A stretch of 64,000 nucleotides of DNA from Echinometra lucunter (taxonomy: Eukaryota > Echinodermata > Echinoidea > Camarodonta > Echinometridae): NCBI GenBank assembly GCA_029962745.1, contig CM057154.1, positions 18,494,078 through 18,558,077 of the forward strand, in the 5' to 3' direction. Below are positions 37,823-51,935 of the stretch, piece after piece. Position numbers and translations under genes: made by a program. Under the pieces are notes generated by a model that worked only from the letters and a program-made list of their open reading frames with translations, ran no database searches and had not been told where the DNA came from. Position 1 is the first letter of the stretch. Every line of letters starts with the position of its first letter.

Positions 37823-40800
37823 GTAGGTAAAATCAGGGTACCCTCTCCAGTGCGAAGAGTGCATACGAAACCCCCGAAATTTCCACATTGGACAAAAGTG
37901 GCTTCATTTTTTAAAATTCTATTAATGCACCTGTCGCGACATAATGGATTATCAGGTTAGGAGATACATGCATTTGTACAAAATTGTTAATTAGAATATA
38001 TCATTCTTCAAATTTCTTTTGTCTGAGTGAATGTTTACTCAACTTTGAACTGAGTGCCAAATTACAGTGAAAATCAGCCGGTGCCGATGGGTGGTATTAT
38101 ATTAATGTTCAGTAGACGTAAATTGACAATGACAGAAACTGTTGTTATCTTTCTGCATTGTCTGTCTTTTTAAAAAATAATTTCATTGTGGACAAGTATT
38201 TTGTGATATGTCCCAGAACTTTTCTCGCATGGATTTAGTAAATGTCAACTTCTAATGTTTAATGCTAATATGTATGCTCAACTCCTTGGTATGGTGGATT
38301 TTATGGTGTCATGTGCATATGCGTGCATCATGGTGTCTTCATGCCAATTTAATGTGAAATTTCTCTTATCGAATGAGTTGTTTGGAATTGAACTTTGTTG
38401 ACAACTTGTGTGTGTGCCTACATGTTTGGACCCTTTCGTAGGCAGGTAATGAACAGTTTTAATTAGATATTAACTGAAAATCATTTATTTCAATCATCTC
38501 ATGCCATAGACATGATTATAAAATGGAATACATGTATCATAATCAAGGAAGTAGCATTGCAATATGAAAATGAATACTTATGACTTGATGTAATTGTGAA
38601 AAGATAAGAAAAAAAGACAGAATTCACGAACATAAATCAAAAAATGGTACTTCTACATGTATATAAAAGCCAATAAATTAGGCATGACGGATGAATACAT
38701 CAGGCACACATAAGTATCAAGTGGAGCTTGATGATTGAGACTCAGTATGAATTCAGTATGAAATGAAAAATTGTTAAGTTTACCAATTTAAAACTCATCG
38801 TAGAGAGATGTTTCTTATAAAGTCTTTTTATAGACTGTAAAAAAGATGGTAAAGAAGCCCACATTTTTGAACCAACAGAGCAAGAGAAACTGATACATTT
38901 GATGAAACATTGAAATGAAACTTGTATCATTTTTCCTGTGTAGAATTCTTCAAAATTTGGAGGCAAGGAGTTTGAGAAACCACCTTGCATTAGTGGGGCA
39001 ATTACTAATTTTAAAAAGTTAATATAATTTATTTGTAAATTATTGAGTTTCTAAGCAACAGTCTTTAAAGAGCCACATGTGTAGAATTTGAACAAGGTCA
39101 TATTGCCCTTTGTTGAAGACTATTTTTCATTAACTTAGAATTAATTCTTGCATCTTAGAAAGGGCAGGGCAAGCGCAGTAGGAACTGTGCTGAAAATAGT
39201 GGTTGTTCTGGCGGAATTTTAGCAAAAATGAAAATGAAAATAAAATATATATTGTATTGGCCCATATTTACCGATAATTTTTTAAACAGAAAAAAAAAAG
39301 GAAAGATAAAACAGAGAGTATACTATTATTTTACAGACATTATCCATGAATAGAGAAAGAGAGAGAGAGAGAGAAAAAGATAAGTAAAGTCAGTGGCGAA
39401 AATAGTCAAATAATGACTGATTGCCTATAAACATAACAAAGGAAGAAGAAGAAGAAGAATGGTATTTTGAAGCCCAAACAGAATCTCAATACATAATATT
39501 GTAATATTCAAGATAAAATGTATTGTGCAACGTAAAATACAGAGTGGAAGAACAAATTTTAAGTGACTGCTAATGCCACCAATCTGAGAAACTTTTTTTT
39601 GTGATATGATTAACCCAGAAGCAACATTCGTCGACTAATGGCATAAGCACTGGTTTGCCATTGTCGACTGTTGGCACACGTGCAGTGTACATGTACCAGA
39701 CCAACCAAATGAAGTGGCATTCCTGGGTTTTGAGGCATAGCCAATTAAGAGTTAATAACGTGATAAAGTGGTTGGTACGAGTTATGCTTCATATGATTGA
39801 TTTGAGATATATGGTGATGTGATATTATTTTGATGAGAATTCCATGAAAGGTCTTCATCTAGAATTATTCCAAGGTAACTGAAAACTCTCTACACTTCTA
39901 GTAACTTAGTTGTTTTATAAATGTAGAGACATTGTCGTAATGTAGGATTTGAGTTCCTCACAACTTTGAAAATGAAAACTTCTTTTCTTAACATTCAAAG
40001 ATAGCTTATTGCATACCAACTACTCATAAAAGCTTCAGATTATGAACTTAAAGATGGACAGTCTTATCAGAGACCAGAAAACTCATGTCATAGGGACGAG
40101 GAACCATTGATAGAAATGGAAAATGATAAAGGTCCGAAAGCAGAGCCCTGAGGAAGACCATGTAATATTGGTTAGTAAAGAGAATTGTGATGGTTTACAT
40201 AGGTACAGTTAGGCCAAAAAGTGGCGATTCCATGGATATTGTTCTCTTGCAAAAAATCATAAATTGGGCTATTTTTTTTCTCTAGGAATATTTATGCTGC
40301 CATCATAAATCTGGTATTAAGCAAAAATGCTTATCAACCTCTTTCACTTGATTGGCATGCAGTTAGGAGTTAAGCACATTTTGGGCCTGATTTTCTTTTA
40401 AGAAAACTCCCTTTGGTGCAACTGTTGGCATCAATGTTAGTTAAATCATTCAATAATTTATACTCACTGTTTCTCACCACAAGCATTATATATTTTCTTT
40501 CTTTGATTTTAAATTGTAATGAATGGATCAAATATTACAGAGATAAGGTTTGCATAAGCAGATGAATATTGTAACAGATTTCTTGCTGCTTCAAGTGTGA
40601 TTAGGATTGAAAAAGGAGCAATTTTTGAAACCTGACTTTACTTCACAAAAATAGATGTAGAATTAACAGGCCTTACCCAAAATTGATGAACTTAATATCG
40701 GTTTATTTTATTGGAAAAGAAATTTTTACCCATTTTACCCGAAGAAGTAATTATAATGTGTCTATGATGTCATTGAAATAGCGGACCTCGGGTGTTGCTC

Positions 40801-43800
40801 TCTTTCTGGACCACCCTGCATACTTCTGTGCACTACATGTATGTACACTGGAGTAGCTGTGTGCCATTGGATTTGCGCTGCACTCCTTGTTGAATTCTTT
40901 GAAAACTTTTGGATGATCCAAAGTTAGCTAACAAGTAGTCTGCACCATTCTTTGGTGCATTATCCCCTTAAATATCAGTTAACCTATTGTTACAAAGATG
41001 GATCTGGCCCAGACTTACTGTACAAGAATTAAATTTACGTGAAAAATTAAGAATGAGTGTGGATATCAACAGAAAATTCTTTCAGGTAACTCAATGAACT
41101 ACACTTGCTCTGGCAATGTGTGGAACCCTACTATTCTTGTTTTCAAAAATAAGTTGGCCTCTCTTTGGTGACCTCTTAGATTAGGCAAAGGTCAGCATTG
41201 GGTCATGCAGTCTTCAGTGCCTTTATCCCATCTCCCTGGTTCTCCTTTATATATTGTTCTGCGCATACAATGTAACTTGGGATGAAAGCTTTTACAAATC
41301 TAGCATTCAATGCAAGGTACATTGTACCTGCTGCCTGCACCCCAAAAAACATGTTTGTTTGCCAGATAAGATTGGAAGTGCCACCTTCATGCAACTGTCA
41401 ATACATGACTACACAAATGACTCCCCTGTTATATTCAGGGATGAACAGTGGCGCCTTTAACATCTTTCCCCACATTTACTTCTTTTTGAACTTGAGAATC
41501 GAGGCACATTGGCTCAGCAGTTGGAGCATTGGTCTTGTAACTAGGAGTATTCGGGATCAGAAGTGAGTGGATACTCAACTGCATTTTAGTTAGGCATCAT
41601 TCTTCATTACCAAGTCCCTGAGAGGGGACTTAACTCGAAAAGAATTGGGGGGTGGGGCATCATGGCCCCCACACAATTTCACCATGCAGATCGAACCACC
41701 ACATTTCACACCATGCCACTTTGTGACGTTTTTCTTTCCTAACTTCTTGCGCATTCTTTGACACCATGTTTACGATATTCAGTCATACTGTTATTGAGTT
41801 ATGTGACCTTTTATGACCTCTTGTTAGCCCCCAAATGGAAAATTTCTGGATTTTTTTTCTGTACAAAACAAAGTGGGAAACTACATTCCCTCATATTACT
41901 CCATTATTGCCTATCATTTCTTCTTTCCCCTGTTGTTATCATCTATACCAACTGAATAATGGGCCAGATAACACCTTGAAACAGCACACTTAAAAAACAA
42001 TAAAGAGTTAAAGTTGAAAAACAAAGAAATAAGAAATTCATTAAACAATTAAATACATGAAAATTGAAATCACTGTCAAATAGTTTTCTTTCATAATGTT
42101 TTTAATGTTTACAAAGAACTTCTTGCATAGAATTTTTATCTCCAGTGCCTTTCCTTGATTATCACTCAAAATGTGTAACTTGGCAGACATAGCATGAATT
42201 ATCATAATTATATTATCATACAGATTGACATAAGAATAATGATAGATTTCTGTTTTGTCACAATTCTTGAGGTCCATGCAGGAATTTTGCAGCAATTAAT
42301 TGGTCATGTCACAGCCGAGATATTAAAAAAGAGGACTATCATGCCCCCCTCAATTCCTCAATACATCCAATACCTAGTTAAGGGGTTAAAGCTGTTGGCA
42401 CCCTCGTTCGTTTACTTGCAAGCATACTCACATGCTTTCTCAGCAGTCAGGTTAAATATCCACTTGTTTTACCTTTAAAAATTTTATAACTTGAGTAAAG
42501 CTGAAAATTCAATTTTTGGTCGTTTTTTTTTGTGCCCAATCCTGGGACAACTAAAACCCTCATTTGTCCCTCTTGACCATTGCTTAATATGAGGGTACTT
42601 GGCAATGTTGGGGTAATAAGAACTGCCGGGGGCTCATACCAATGAGGCTGTATGCTTTGTAGATAAACCATGTTTTTGTGATTGGCATTACTGCCCAGAG
42701 ATAGACTATGTAGAATGTAGCATCGCTTCATTGGCATTTGTCCAGACTATGTTCAGGAAAGAAAATAAGCAGCCCTAGTTTTAGAGAATTGCTAATAATA
42801 GCTTTAGAATGATGATGTTAACATAAAGAAACATATTTTCCTGGGAAGCTCTGTCGTATGCAAAGGATAAGTGCTTAGAGCTTTCTTCAGATGTGTCTGT
42901 TTTATTTAGTTCTCTTTTCAAACTTACAGCCTCAAACTTATTCATAGGTAGTATCTGTATTTTCATATAAATTCGGGAGAGTTACAGGTCTGGTAAGGGA
43001 GTTTACCTCATCTTGATATGCTTGAGTGACAATTTAGGAGAAAAATGTCTTGCAAACAAATGAAATAAGGTTATCAGATCCTTAGGTGCCGTTATAGGTC
43101 AAAACTTCATAGTGGGGGCATGCCATATTCACTCGCAGAATTTTTGTTAGGTTGGTTGAAATATGAACCTGCCAGCTGTTGGTTTAAAAAATCCCAATAT
43201 GCGTTACACACAAATTCTTTTTAACCAATTACAGTTGGTAGGTTCATATTTTAACCAACCTAATGATTTTTAACCAACTTTTATGAGAGAGTACGAGTGG
43301 GCAAGGTGCAGGCAGGCTGGATGTGCCTGTACCTCTTCTGGAATTGCCTCTGAAGCAACAATTGATGTTTGTCTGAATAAAGAATTTAGAGCTAAGTAGT
43401 AAGCAATCTTTTCATTGCGGGCAGAGAATAACTTGAGTACTGGAGTTTGTAAGCTGTCATTATGAGCAGCATTTACAATCATTCCAATCTGATGTCGTAA
43501 TGTGAAAAGGGATTTTTCTAGACCAGAAATTGATTTTAAATGAGAATCATTAGTTGAATGGCATCCAGCAATGATGTGGTGATTGTAATTGAAAGCGTCC
43601 TTCATATGACGTTTGATTAACAAATTTGGATGCATGCCAGCTACAGCACCTGTAATCAGATATTAAGTCTTACAAACATGTGTAATTAAAACAGAGTTAA
43701 AACCAATTTCCTTGTTCTTTCCTTCTTTTTTCAAACAGATGCATTTGCTTACAAGAATCACCCGATCTATAGAGTTGATGTAATGGGACTTGTTGTTAGT

Positions 43801-46800
43801 ATAGCTGAGAGGGAAAAGTTCTTCAGTTATGCAGGTATTGCAGAAACTTTGCAAGCTTAATGGGTTTTTATTAGGATTATGTAATTTGGAATATGATAGT
43901 TACCTTGTGATTGCTTTCAGAGAGAAGTTTGAGGGAGAGAGAATGAGAGCGAGAGGGGAGAGAGAGAGAGAAAGAGAGGGAGAAAAATGGGGAAAGAGAC
44001 AGAGCCACTGATACTCGATAGAAACCTGAGAAGGAGAGATATGAAGAGGGAGGGGAGGAGAGACAGGGACAGAGACAGACAGAAAGGAAAACAGATTAGA
44101 GACAGAGAAAATGAGAGCAGTGACAGATTACCAACATGGAGAAGCTTGAAAATTTGATAATTTTTTTTTTCTTTCAATTGATTTTGTGAAAGTTTGAAAA
44201 TGTATGGTATTACGTTTAGACTTTTACAGTGGTTTAATGTAACATATTGTCTCTGCAATGTCTTATGGTTATGGTATAATGCAAGTGAAGTAAAACTTGA
44301 ATATTTTGAAGATAAAATGCAGAAGGACTTCTTATGTTAAACTAGTCATAACAGACACTTTTCTTTGCTTTGGCGGTTTGGCCAATTGTAAAATCTTATC
44401 ACATTTTATCATCCCGCCTGAATGGGCCTCATGAGCTTATGCCATGGTATGGCGTCTGGCATCTGTCGTCCGTTGTACGTCCACAGTTTTAAAATGCTTC
44501 TTCTTTGTCATTTCTCATCTGATTTCAATTCTGTTTACTGTAAGGCACTAGGTGGGGATTCGAAACTTCTGCATAAAATTTTAAAATTCATTAGATATGC
44601 TAATTTATGCAAAATTTTGAAAAAAAATGCTTCTCCTTCATTTGTTGACTGATTTTGATTTTTTTTTTGTTTCATCTGGTAGAGCTACATGTTATACACA
44701 AAACTTCTTCATGGAATTTCGAAATTTTGTCTTACATATTATTTATGCTAATTTATGCTGCTAATTTATACACATTTATTTCAAAATCACAGAAAAATGC
44801 ATTTTCTCCATTTGTCGACCGATTTTGATTTTTTTTTGTTTCATCTGATAGAGCCTCACAAGGTACACAGAAATCTACGCAGAATTTCAAAAAATTTTCT
44901 AAAATATTATTCATACTAATTTATGCCAGTTTTATTAAAAATGACAAAAAATGCTTCTTTTCCTTCATTTGTTGACCAATTCTGATTTTAAAAAAAAATT
45001 CATCGGAAAAAACTACATGAGGTACACAGAACTTCTAACAGAATTTTGAAACCGTATTTATGCTAATTTATGCACATTTTATTTAAAAATCACACAGAAA
45101 TGTTTCTTCTCCTTCACTTGTGGACCGATTTTGATTTTTTTTTGTTTCATCTGGTAGAACTACATGAGGTACCAGAACTTCTACACAGAATTTTGAAATT
45201 TTTGTCTCAGACATTTTGGTAATTTATGCAAATTTATTAAGAATCACAAATTAATGCTTGTTTTTTTTTCTCCAGTTGTTGACTTGCAGAAAGGTACTGA
45301 CATGCATCTCTGATGCAGGTCAATGTTTCATTTTAACATGAAAATTAACGTGATCTGTAATGGGCACTTCCTAATACATACATGATACATATCTTACTTA
45401 TTAATTTCAGTGTCAATTCGTTGAAAATTAAGAATTGCGTGAATTACTTTACCTCGATGCCGGATGAGCGCCACATCATTGATGTGCTCATTTATCATCC
45501 TAGGATAAATCTGGAGCAAATGATAAATACTTCATGTGATAATTTCATTTTTATTTACTTAACTTTTGCAGTAATTGCATTATACGTCACCTTGCTAAAA
45601 TCTATTTAAATTTGTGCATGATTTGTAACATTTTCTGACTAAAGAATATGAATGTCTTTTGCTTATTTATTGAGTGGATGATGGAACCGGAGTGATACAG
45701 TGTTGCTGTTGGAAACCAAAGGGAGCTGATGAATCAGAGGGAGTGCCACAAACATCATCTGTTGGTAAGAAAAGTATGGACCAGCATCTCAGAAAGATCC
45801 CATCTCTTTTTCTTTTTCCAGTTAGGTGTATTAAAACCCCCTAATTTGTGTGTTACTGTACAGACTAATCTAAATTTTGGATTTTCAGAACAGGATGGCT
45901 GGTCAATTGGTTGGGAATTTCTTCTCTGGGTAATTTTATCAACCACATTTCTCTACATAAATTGCTTCAGGATTTGCCTCTTTCATATCCTTCTACATTT
46001 TGGTTAAAGGCAACCACATCCTACTTTCACCTCTATTCTCTCTCTCTCTCTTTCTCTTTCTCATTCTCTCTATCCCTCTCCCTTTCCTTAGATCTCTGCA
46101 GTTCTGTTGGTTCATTAATTTTGTACTTTCCCATCTTACTTGATCCATCAATAACAGACACATTCTACTGTATCATTCCTTGCATTATTCTTTATCTTAG
46201 TTCCTGTTCTTTCCCAACCCTTCTTTGCCTTGGCAGTGAATTCAGACCAAGGATGTTTATGTCCTGCATTAACTGGACTTGAAATCAGCTCTTATTTCTC
46301 TGAAAAAGGAAAAAAGAAGTATCATATTTTTATAACCAATTCGACTGTAAAGAAAATAATGGAAAGTGGGAAAGTCAGGTTTTCAAGTGTTACTAATAAT
46401 TTTGTGAAAACGCATACACCTGTAGTGTAGCACGTAAGGGATGAAGATATCTAATGGTGTAATAGAGTCCAAGACTTTGTCTTAGGAGGTGTTAGCTATA
46501 TCTTTCTTCCATTCTGAGTATCTCCAATCAAATCAAATTGAATTAAATGAATTGATATAGAATCCTGACATATTAGAATTATTATCAAAACAAAACAGAT
46601 CGAAACATAATATAGCATTATACTCCAGTGGATTGGTGAACCTGAAATAATTGTATACTTTTTCATAAAAGCATGAAATTTGACAAGAATGTAATGGTTT
46701 TTCATTGCGAATAATTCTGTTTATAGGGCCACCTAAACTTCGGTCCTGGGGCCCATTGTACCCATTTTATTTTAAAGGTATAACCCTCTTCACATTTATC

Positions 46801-49800
46801 CTTCATATTTGATTCCGAGATTTCTAAGACCCAAATATGGACAAGTGCTTTAGTGCCCATTTTTATATAAAGGGCAAACCCATACATCAAGGTATAATAC
46901 TGTCACCGATTAGTTGAATATAAGCAAATGCTTATGATAATATAATGGTCAGTCAAACACCGCTCCTTTGAAATAAAAAAAATGAAAAAATTAAGATACG
47001 TGGTGCAGGTGCCCATTATAATCACAAAAAGCCCCACATGGCCCCCAAAATGGGTTTTAAAGCTTTGATGCTTTCCTAAATTTTGTACTGGTGGACCATG
47101 CTGTTGAAATTAAGGTCACATGGAAAGCCCACCTGAGGGGGCATATGGGCCCATGGATGGCCCATCGAAGACAATTCCTGTTGAATTAATGTATTCCCCT
47201 ACAACAAGTGGCCTGCTTGCATAATGACTGAGTTTTGGCTGTAAAGCATGACCGTGTCTTCAATGGTCTTCAGTCAGTATTTGTTTTTCGTGTTCTAGTT
47301 CCTTATTTTTGTTCATGTTTTGTTTGTTTTATCACTGGAATTGTTTATTTGATTGCCATTAATTTTTTTCCACAGGTGATGCTGAAGGTGAGCTTGCTGC
47401 ATCCCTTTTCAGAAGAATGGAAGATTCCACTGAAGAACTGATGACATCATTTGAGCTGGGTGATCTCATTCATGTGAGAGGGAGGCTGAAATCATTCAGA
47501 GGGAACATTGAGGTGTCTGCATCATATTTCAGTAAATATATCAATCCTTTTTTAGTTATTTTGTTGAAAAGTTTACTTGAAAGGAAAGTTAGTCGTGTTT
47601 GAAGATCATTTTCCATATATTTCTCCTATTTTTTAGTTCATGAAAATGTGATGGATTACATAAATTATCCAAAAAAGTATTAGACTCTTCAAAGTCAGTC
47701 TTCAGTTTGGGAAAAGGTGAAAGTATTAAAGTATATCCTGAATATTCCTATTTCTTGATGTAACTAAAATTTCTTCCACTTCACTATGCTCTTCTATACA
47801 AATGAGGAAAGTTTAATGAAAGGGACATGGGTTTTTAGTGTACAGTAGAGGTATTTTGCCCCCATCCCATCTCTAGATAGGTTCCCAGCCAGGTTTTGTG
47901 AGATTTAGATGCCTGCTGACATGTTTGGATGCTGCTAGCACGGAAATGGGCACAAAGGCCCTCCTTTTTCACACTTTCTTCCACTTCAGTATACTTCTCT
48001 ATACAAATGTTCAAGTTTTATGAAAATGTCATGGATTTTTAGTGTTTCGCAGAGGCACCTTGTACCCATTCCATCCATAGCACAGGTTTTTGCGAGTTTC
48101 AGATGTCTTTCAGGATCTGAGGGCGCTGTTGCTAGAAAAAAATGAGTACATGGACACCCATTTTTAAACTTTCGCACCTTTAGTATAAATTTCTTGACAA
48201 ATCAAAGTTTCATAAAAATGATGTAGGTTTTGAGGGTATGGTAGAGGCATTTTGCGTCCATCCCATCTTCAGATAGGTTCCCAGCCAGCTTTTGCGAGTT
48301 TCAGATGTCTTTCATCATGTGAGGGCACTGAGGATTAAAAATGAGTACATGAACCTGTTATTCTTAAAGGAGAATGCAACCCAGGCATCAGTGTGCTCTT
48401 AATGAATAAAGATTACCAAGGAGAGTAAACAGTGAATGTTTGAGCAAAATTGGAAAATCTGTTCAAGAGTTATGAATTTTGAAAATTTCAGTAAATCCCT
48501 ATTACTGGGATCCTTGAGTTGGCAACTTTGCCAGCATCTGTGATGTCATCGTGGACAACTCTCCATTCATTTTGTACATAATTTTTCAAAAAAATTGATT
48601 TGTGTGAAATTTCAAGTCAGGAATCAACATAATTCTTCCCAAAATGCTTGCAGAATTGATGTAGCCATGTCATACTCAAACAATAAATCAAAAGAGTTTT
48701 TATTTTTCTTGAAAATAAAGATATTGTTGAAGTCTGTGTACAAAATGAATGGAGAGTTGTCCACGATGACATCACAGATGCTGGCAAAGTTGCCAAATCA
48801 AGGATCCCCATAATAAGGATTTACTTAAACTTTCAAAGTTCATAACTCTTGAACAGATTGTCTGATTTTCCTCAAATTTGCACTGTTTACTCTTCTTGTT
48901 CTTCTTCATTCACTGCACACTGATGTCTGGGTTGCATTCCCCTCTTTATCTTCCTCTACAATTCTGGAAATTTTTATGAAAATATCACTTGTTTTGGGAG
49001 AGTAATGGTAATGGAACTTTGCCACTGGGAATTCTGAGTCCTGCCTGAGATCAAAATCCTGTAATGATGCCATTTTTACCTAGCCCCCGAATCTCACCTG
49101 CTTCACTGTCCCATAGCAGAAAAGGAAGCTTATGAAACTCTACATTTTTTGCATATTTGAGCTTCTTGTGGGCCATGCACAGCACCCTCCTGCAAAAGTT
49201 GGATGAAAATGTCATAGACTTGCTATTAATGAGGAACGTCCCTCAGTAGTGACAACGATAAATACTTTAGACTAGTGGAGAATGATTGAGAGAGTAGCAA
49301 ATGTTCATCTTTTGGTTAAGCACGTAATGTTCATCTTTTGGTTAAGTACGTATCAAAAGTATGTTTTTTTTCTCCAGCTAAGTCGTAGCTGGCCAACTAC
49401 TTCATGCACAAAGATCACCTTTTTTCATGCCCCCGCCACAGATGCCATTATTGGTATGTTTTCAGGATGTCCATCCATTCATCCTGTTTTTTCATTAATA
49501 GGATATCTCAAGAACCATTTGAGATATGAACTTGGGTCTAGTGACCAAACTATGTGTTCTGTAGTAATAATCATTCATTTTCCATAAATCTCAAGTACTT
49601 GTTTTCAAATTATACCTTAATGGCATAAATCAATATGCACTTCACGGAGCACTAATGTTTTTTTTAACTCCTTGAGCATTCTTTTCACATTAGTGCACAT
49701 TTGTACAATTAAATTGAACAATTCCTTCATCATTGTACCAGTCAAACTTAAAAAAATAGCTAGTTTGCATAAGTGATATCTATAGAATGATTACCAGTAT

Positions 49801-50807
49801 CAATATTGCACTAAGGGAAGTAGAATTATTTAAAGAAAGTATCAAAAGAACAATTGTCATTATTTTTTCCTCAAAATTAATTGAGCATGCAAAGAATTAA
49901 AAAGGCATTTCAAAGTACACTTGTGCCAAATTTGGGTAAAACCCTAAAAATGTTATCGAATCACATTCAAACATGACCGATTTAGGATATTTTTTTACAT
50001 GCTTTTAAAAAAATAATAAGGGTAAGGATTATGCCCTTGTGATAAAATAGAGGATGTCAACTTTTTTTTTTTGTTAGTGATTGAGGTAAAAGAAGAGCAT
50101 ATTTTGTAATGAAATGGCACCTGCAGTCATATCAAAAGCCTCCCCCCCCCCATTTAGAAGAACTGCTTCTTCACAGAACAAATTAGGCAGTAAGGCGATA
50201 TTGTGTATACATACAAAATTTCTAGTCAGTGACCCCTTTGTCATCGAATTGAAAAGTCAAAAAAAGAAAAGATTATGGGGATTTCCCATCTTAGGAGGGC
50301 TACCTTTTTCACTGCAGGAAGGGCGTTTTTTAAATCTTTGGAGAGATGATTTCGGCAATTCTGAGGGCATAAACCCCTGCTATCACTGAAAATCAGCACT
50401 GACCGATGTTTCTTAGAAATTTAATTCAGTGGATGTCATTACACAATGAAATTCATATGTTTTAAAGCATTCATTTCCTTCTGTCATATTCACACATGAG
50501 CTAATTTTTTTCATGGTTTTACCCAAACATGGCACAAATGGATTTTGGCATGCCATTTTCAAAACAGTGGTTCTCCATGAAGTGTAGATGGATTAATGCC
50601 ATCAAGGTTTCATGCGAAAGCATAATACTTCATATTTACTGTATAGGAAATGAATAATGTTGTCATAAGTACATATTGTGGTCACAATGACCCTTTGTTT
50701 TAGGGTTTTGTTTTTCAGAAAATTTCAGGTTTTTGCCTTGTTAAAGTGATATCTAAAGAACCATTTGATGTATAATCTTCAAACTTGGTGCTAGTATGTA
50801 CCAACCC

Positions 50808-50845
<38 letters not shown>

Positions 50846-51904
50846 GGCGGGGCACTGCCATTACAAGGTGGACCACCATGCTCATACACAAAAACGCGTA
50901 AAAAGGGTTGTTTTTCACAAACAGGCTATGTAGGCGCATACAGTGAAAAGGGTATCAAAATTGCAAAAATCAGGAAAAAAGGGTATACATTTACAACAGC
51001 TTGATTTGAAAATACTTGTTTAGGGTGGCAAAACTTGACAAAATACTTGTTTAGGGTATACTGAGATTGAAGGATAATTACTTGTTCAGGGTCCATTCTT
51101 GAAAGTCCATGTACAAGCATGGTGTCCACCTTGTAATGACAGTGGCCCCCAGGCTATCACCATAGAAAGACAACCTGTACATAGGTCAGTGATTACAGAG
51201 ATCAGTTTCTGAAATTTCAGGTATTGGCTCCATTAACACGATATCTCAAAAAAACATTTGAGTTATGAACTTCCAACTGCGTGCTAGTATGCATCACCAT
51301 AGTGACACAATTTGATTAGATTTTGAGTTTAGTAGATCAGAGGTCAAAGGTCACAAGGTCAGTGTGAATGAAATTAAAGAGCCTTCATTCTTATTATCAC
51401 AATAATTCAAGGACAGTTTGAACCATAAGGTTAACTGTATCTAGGTTGAGGCATATAGGAGACACACTTGTTACCCCTTCTGTGTTTTGTGTGCAGCAAA
51501 TCCTACCCAAGAGTGTTGAACATTTGTTTGGACAGAGAATGGCCACATTTGTCTTACTGAAACAAAATGTACCTTGATTTTAGATTTTTTAACCTGTGGT
51601 ATCTTTTAAGTCCACGTTAACATCTTATGAGACCCGAAATATTTGAAGGAACAGTAGAGGCAAATGGTGCTGTATATCCTTAAAATTTGAATGGTCACAA
51701 GATTTTTTGCATCCCTATTTTCATGCATCTCTAGGAAGAATCCAAGACCCCACCTACCAGACGGAGATGAAACGAATGGAGGAGATGCCTGTCCTCTACC
51801 AGTCTGTCTATGATGTTCCCTTCATCTTGGAAGGTGGTACCAGCCAGAGCGCCTCGGAGGACACTCAGAGTGGTATCAGGAGAGAGGTGAGAATATTTAT
51901 TTGT

Positions 51905-51935
<31 letters not shown>

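Larger units (their letters stand above)
37823..43738 (+). other. STN1 intron 1
   Basis: A 5.9-kb intron. It contains a decayed antisense LINE (38742-about 40800), a tRNA-like SINE (41505-41650), a foldback (43141-43300) and an unassigned 121-codon minus-strand frame (43270-43635). 37823-38700 and 41700-43100 show nothing recognised. Confidence 0.6.

Noticed and set aside
41505..41580. Functional tRNA-Thr gene
   Set aside because: The B box and acceptor stem do not pair; the sequence continues as a SINE body.
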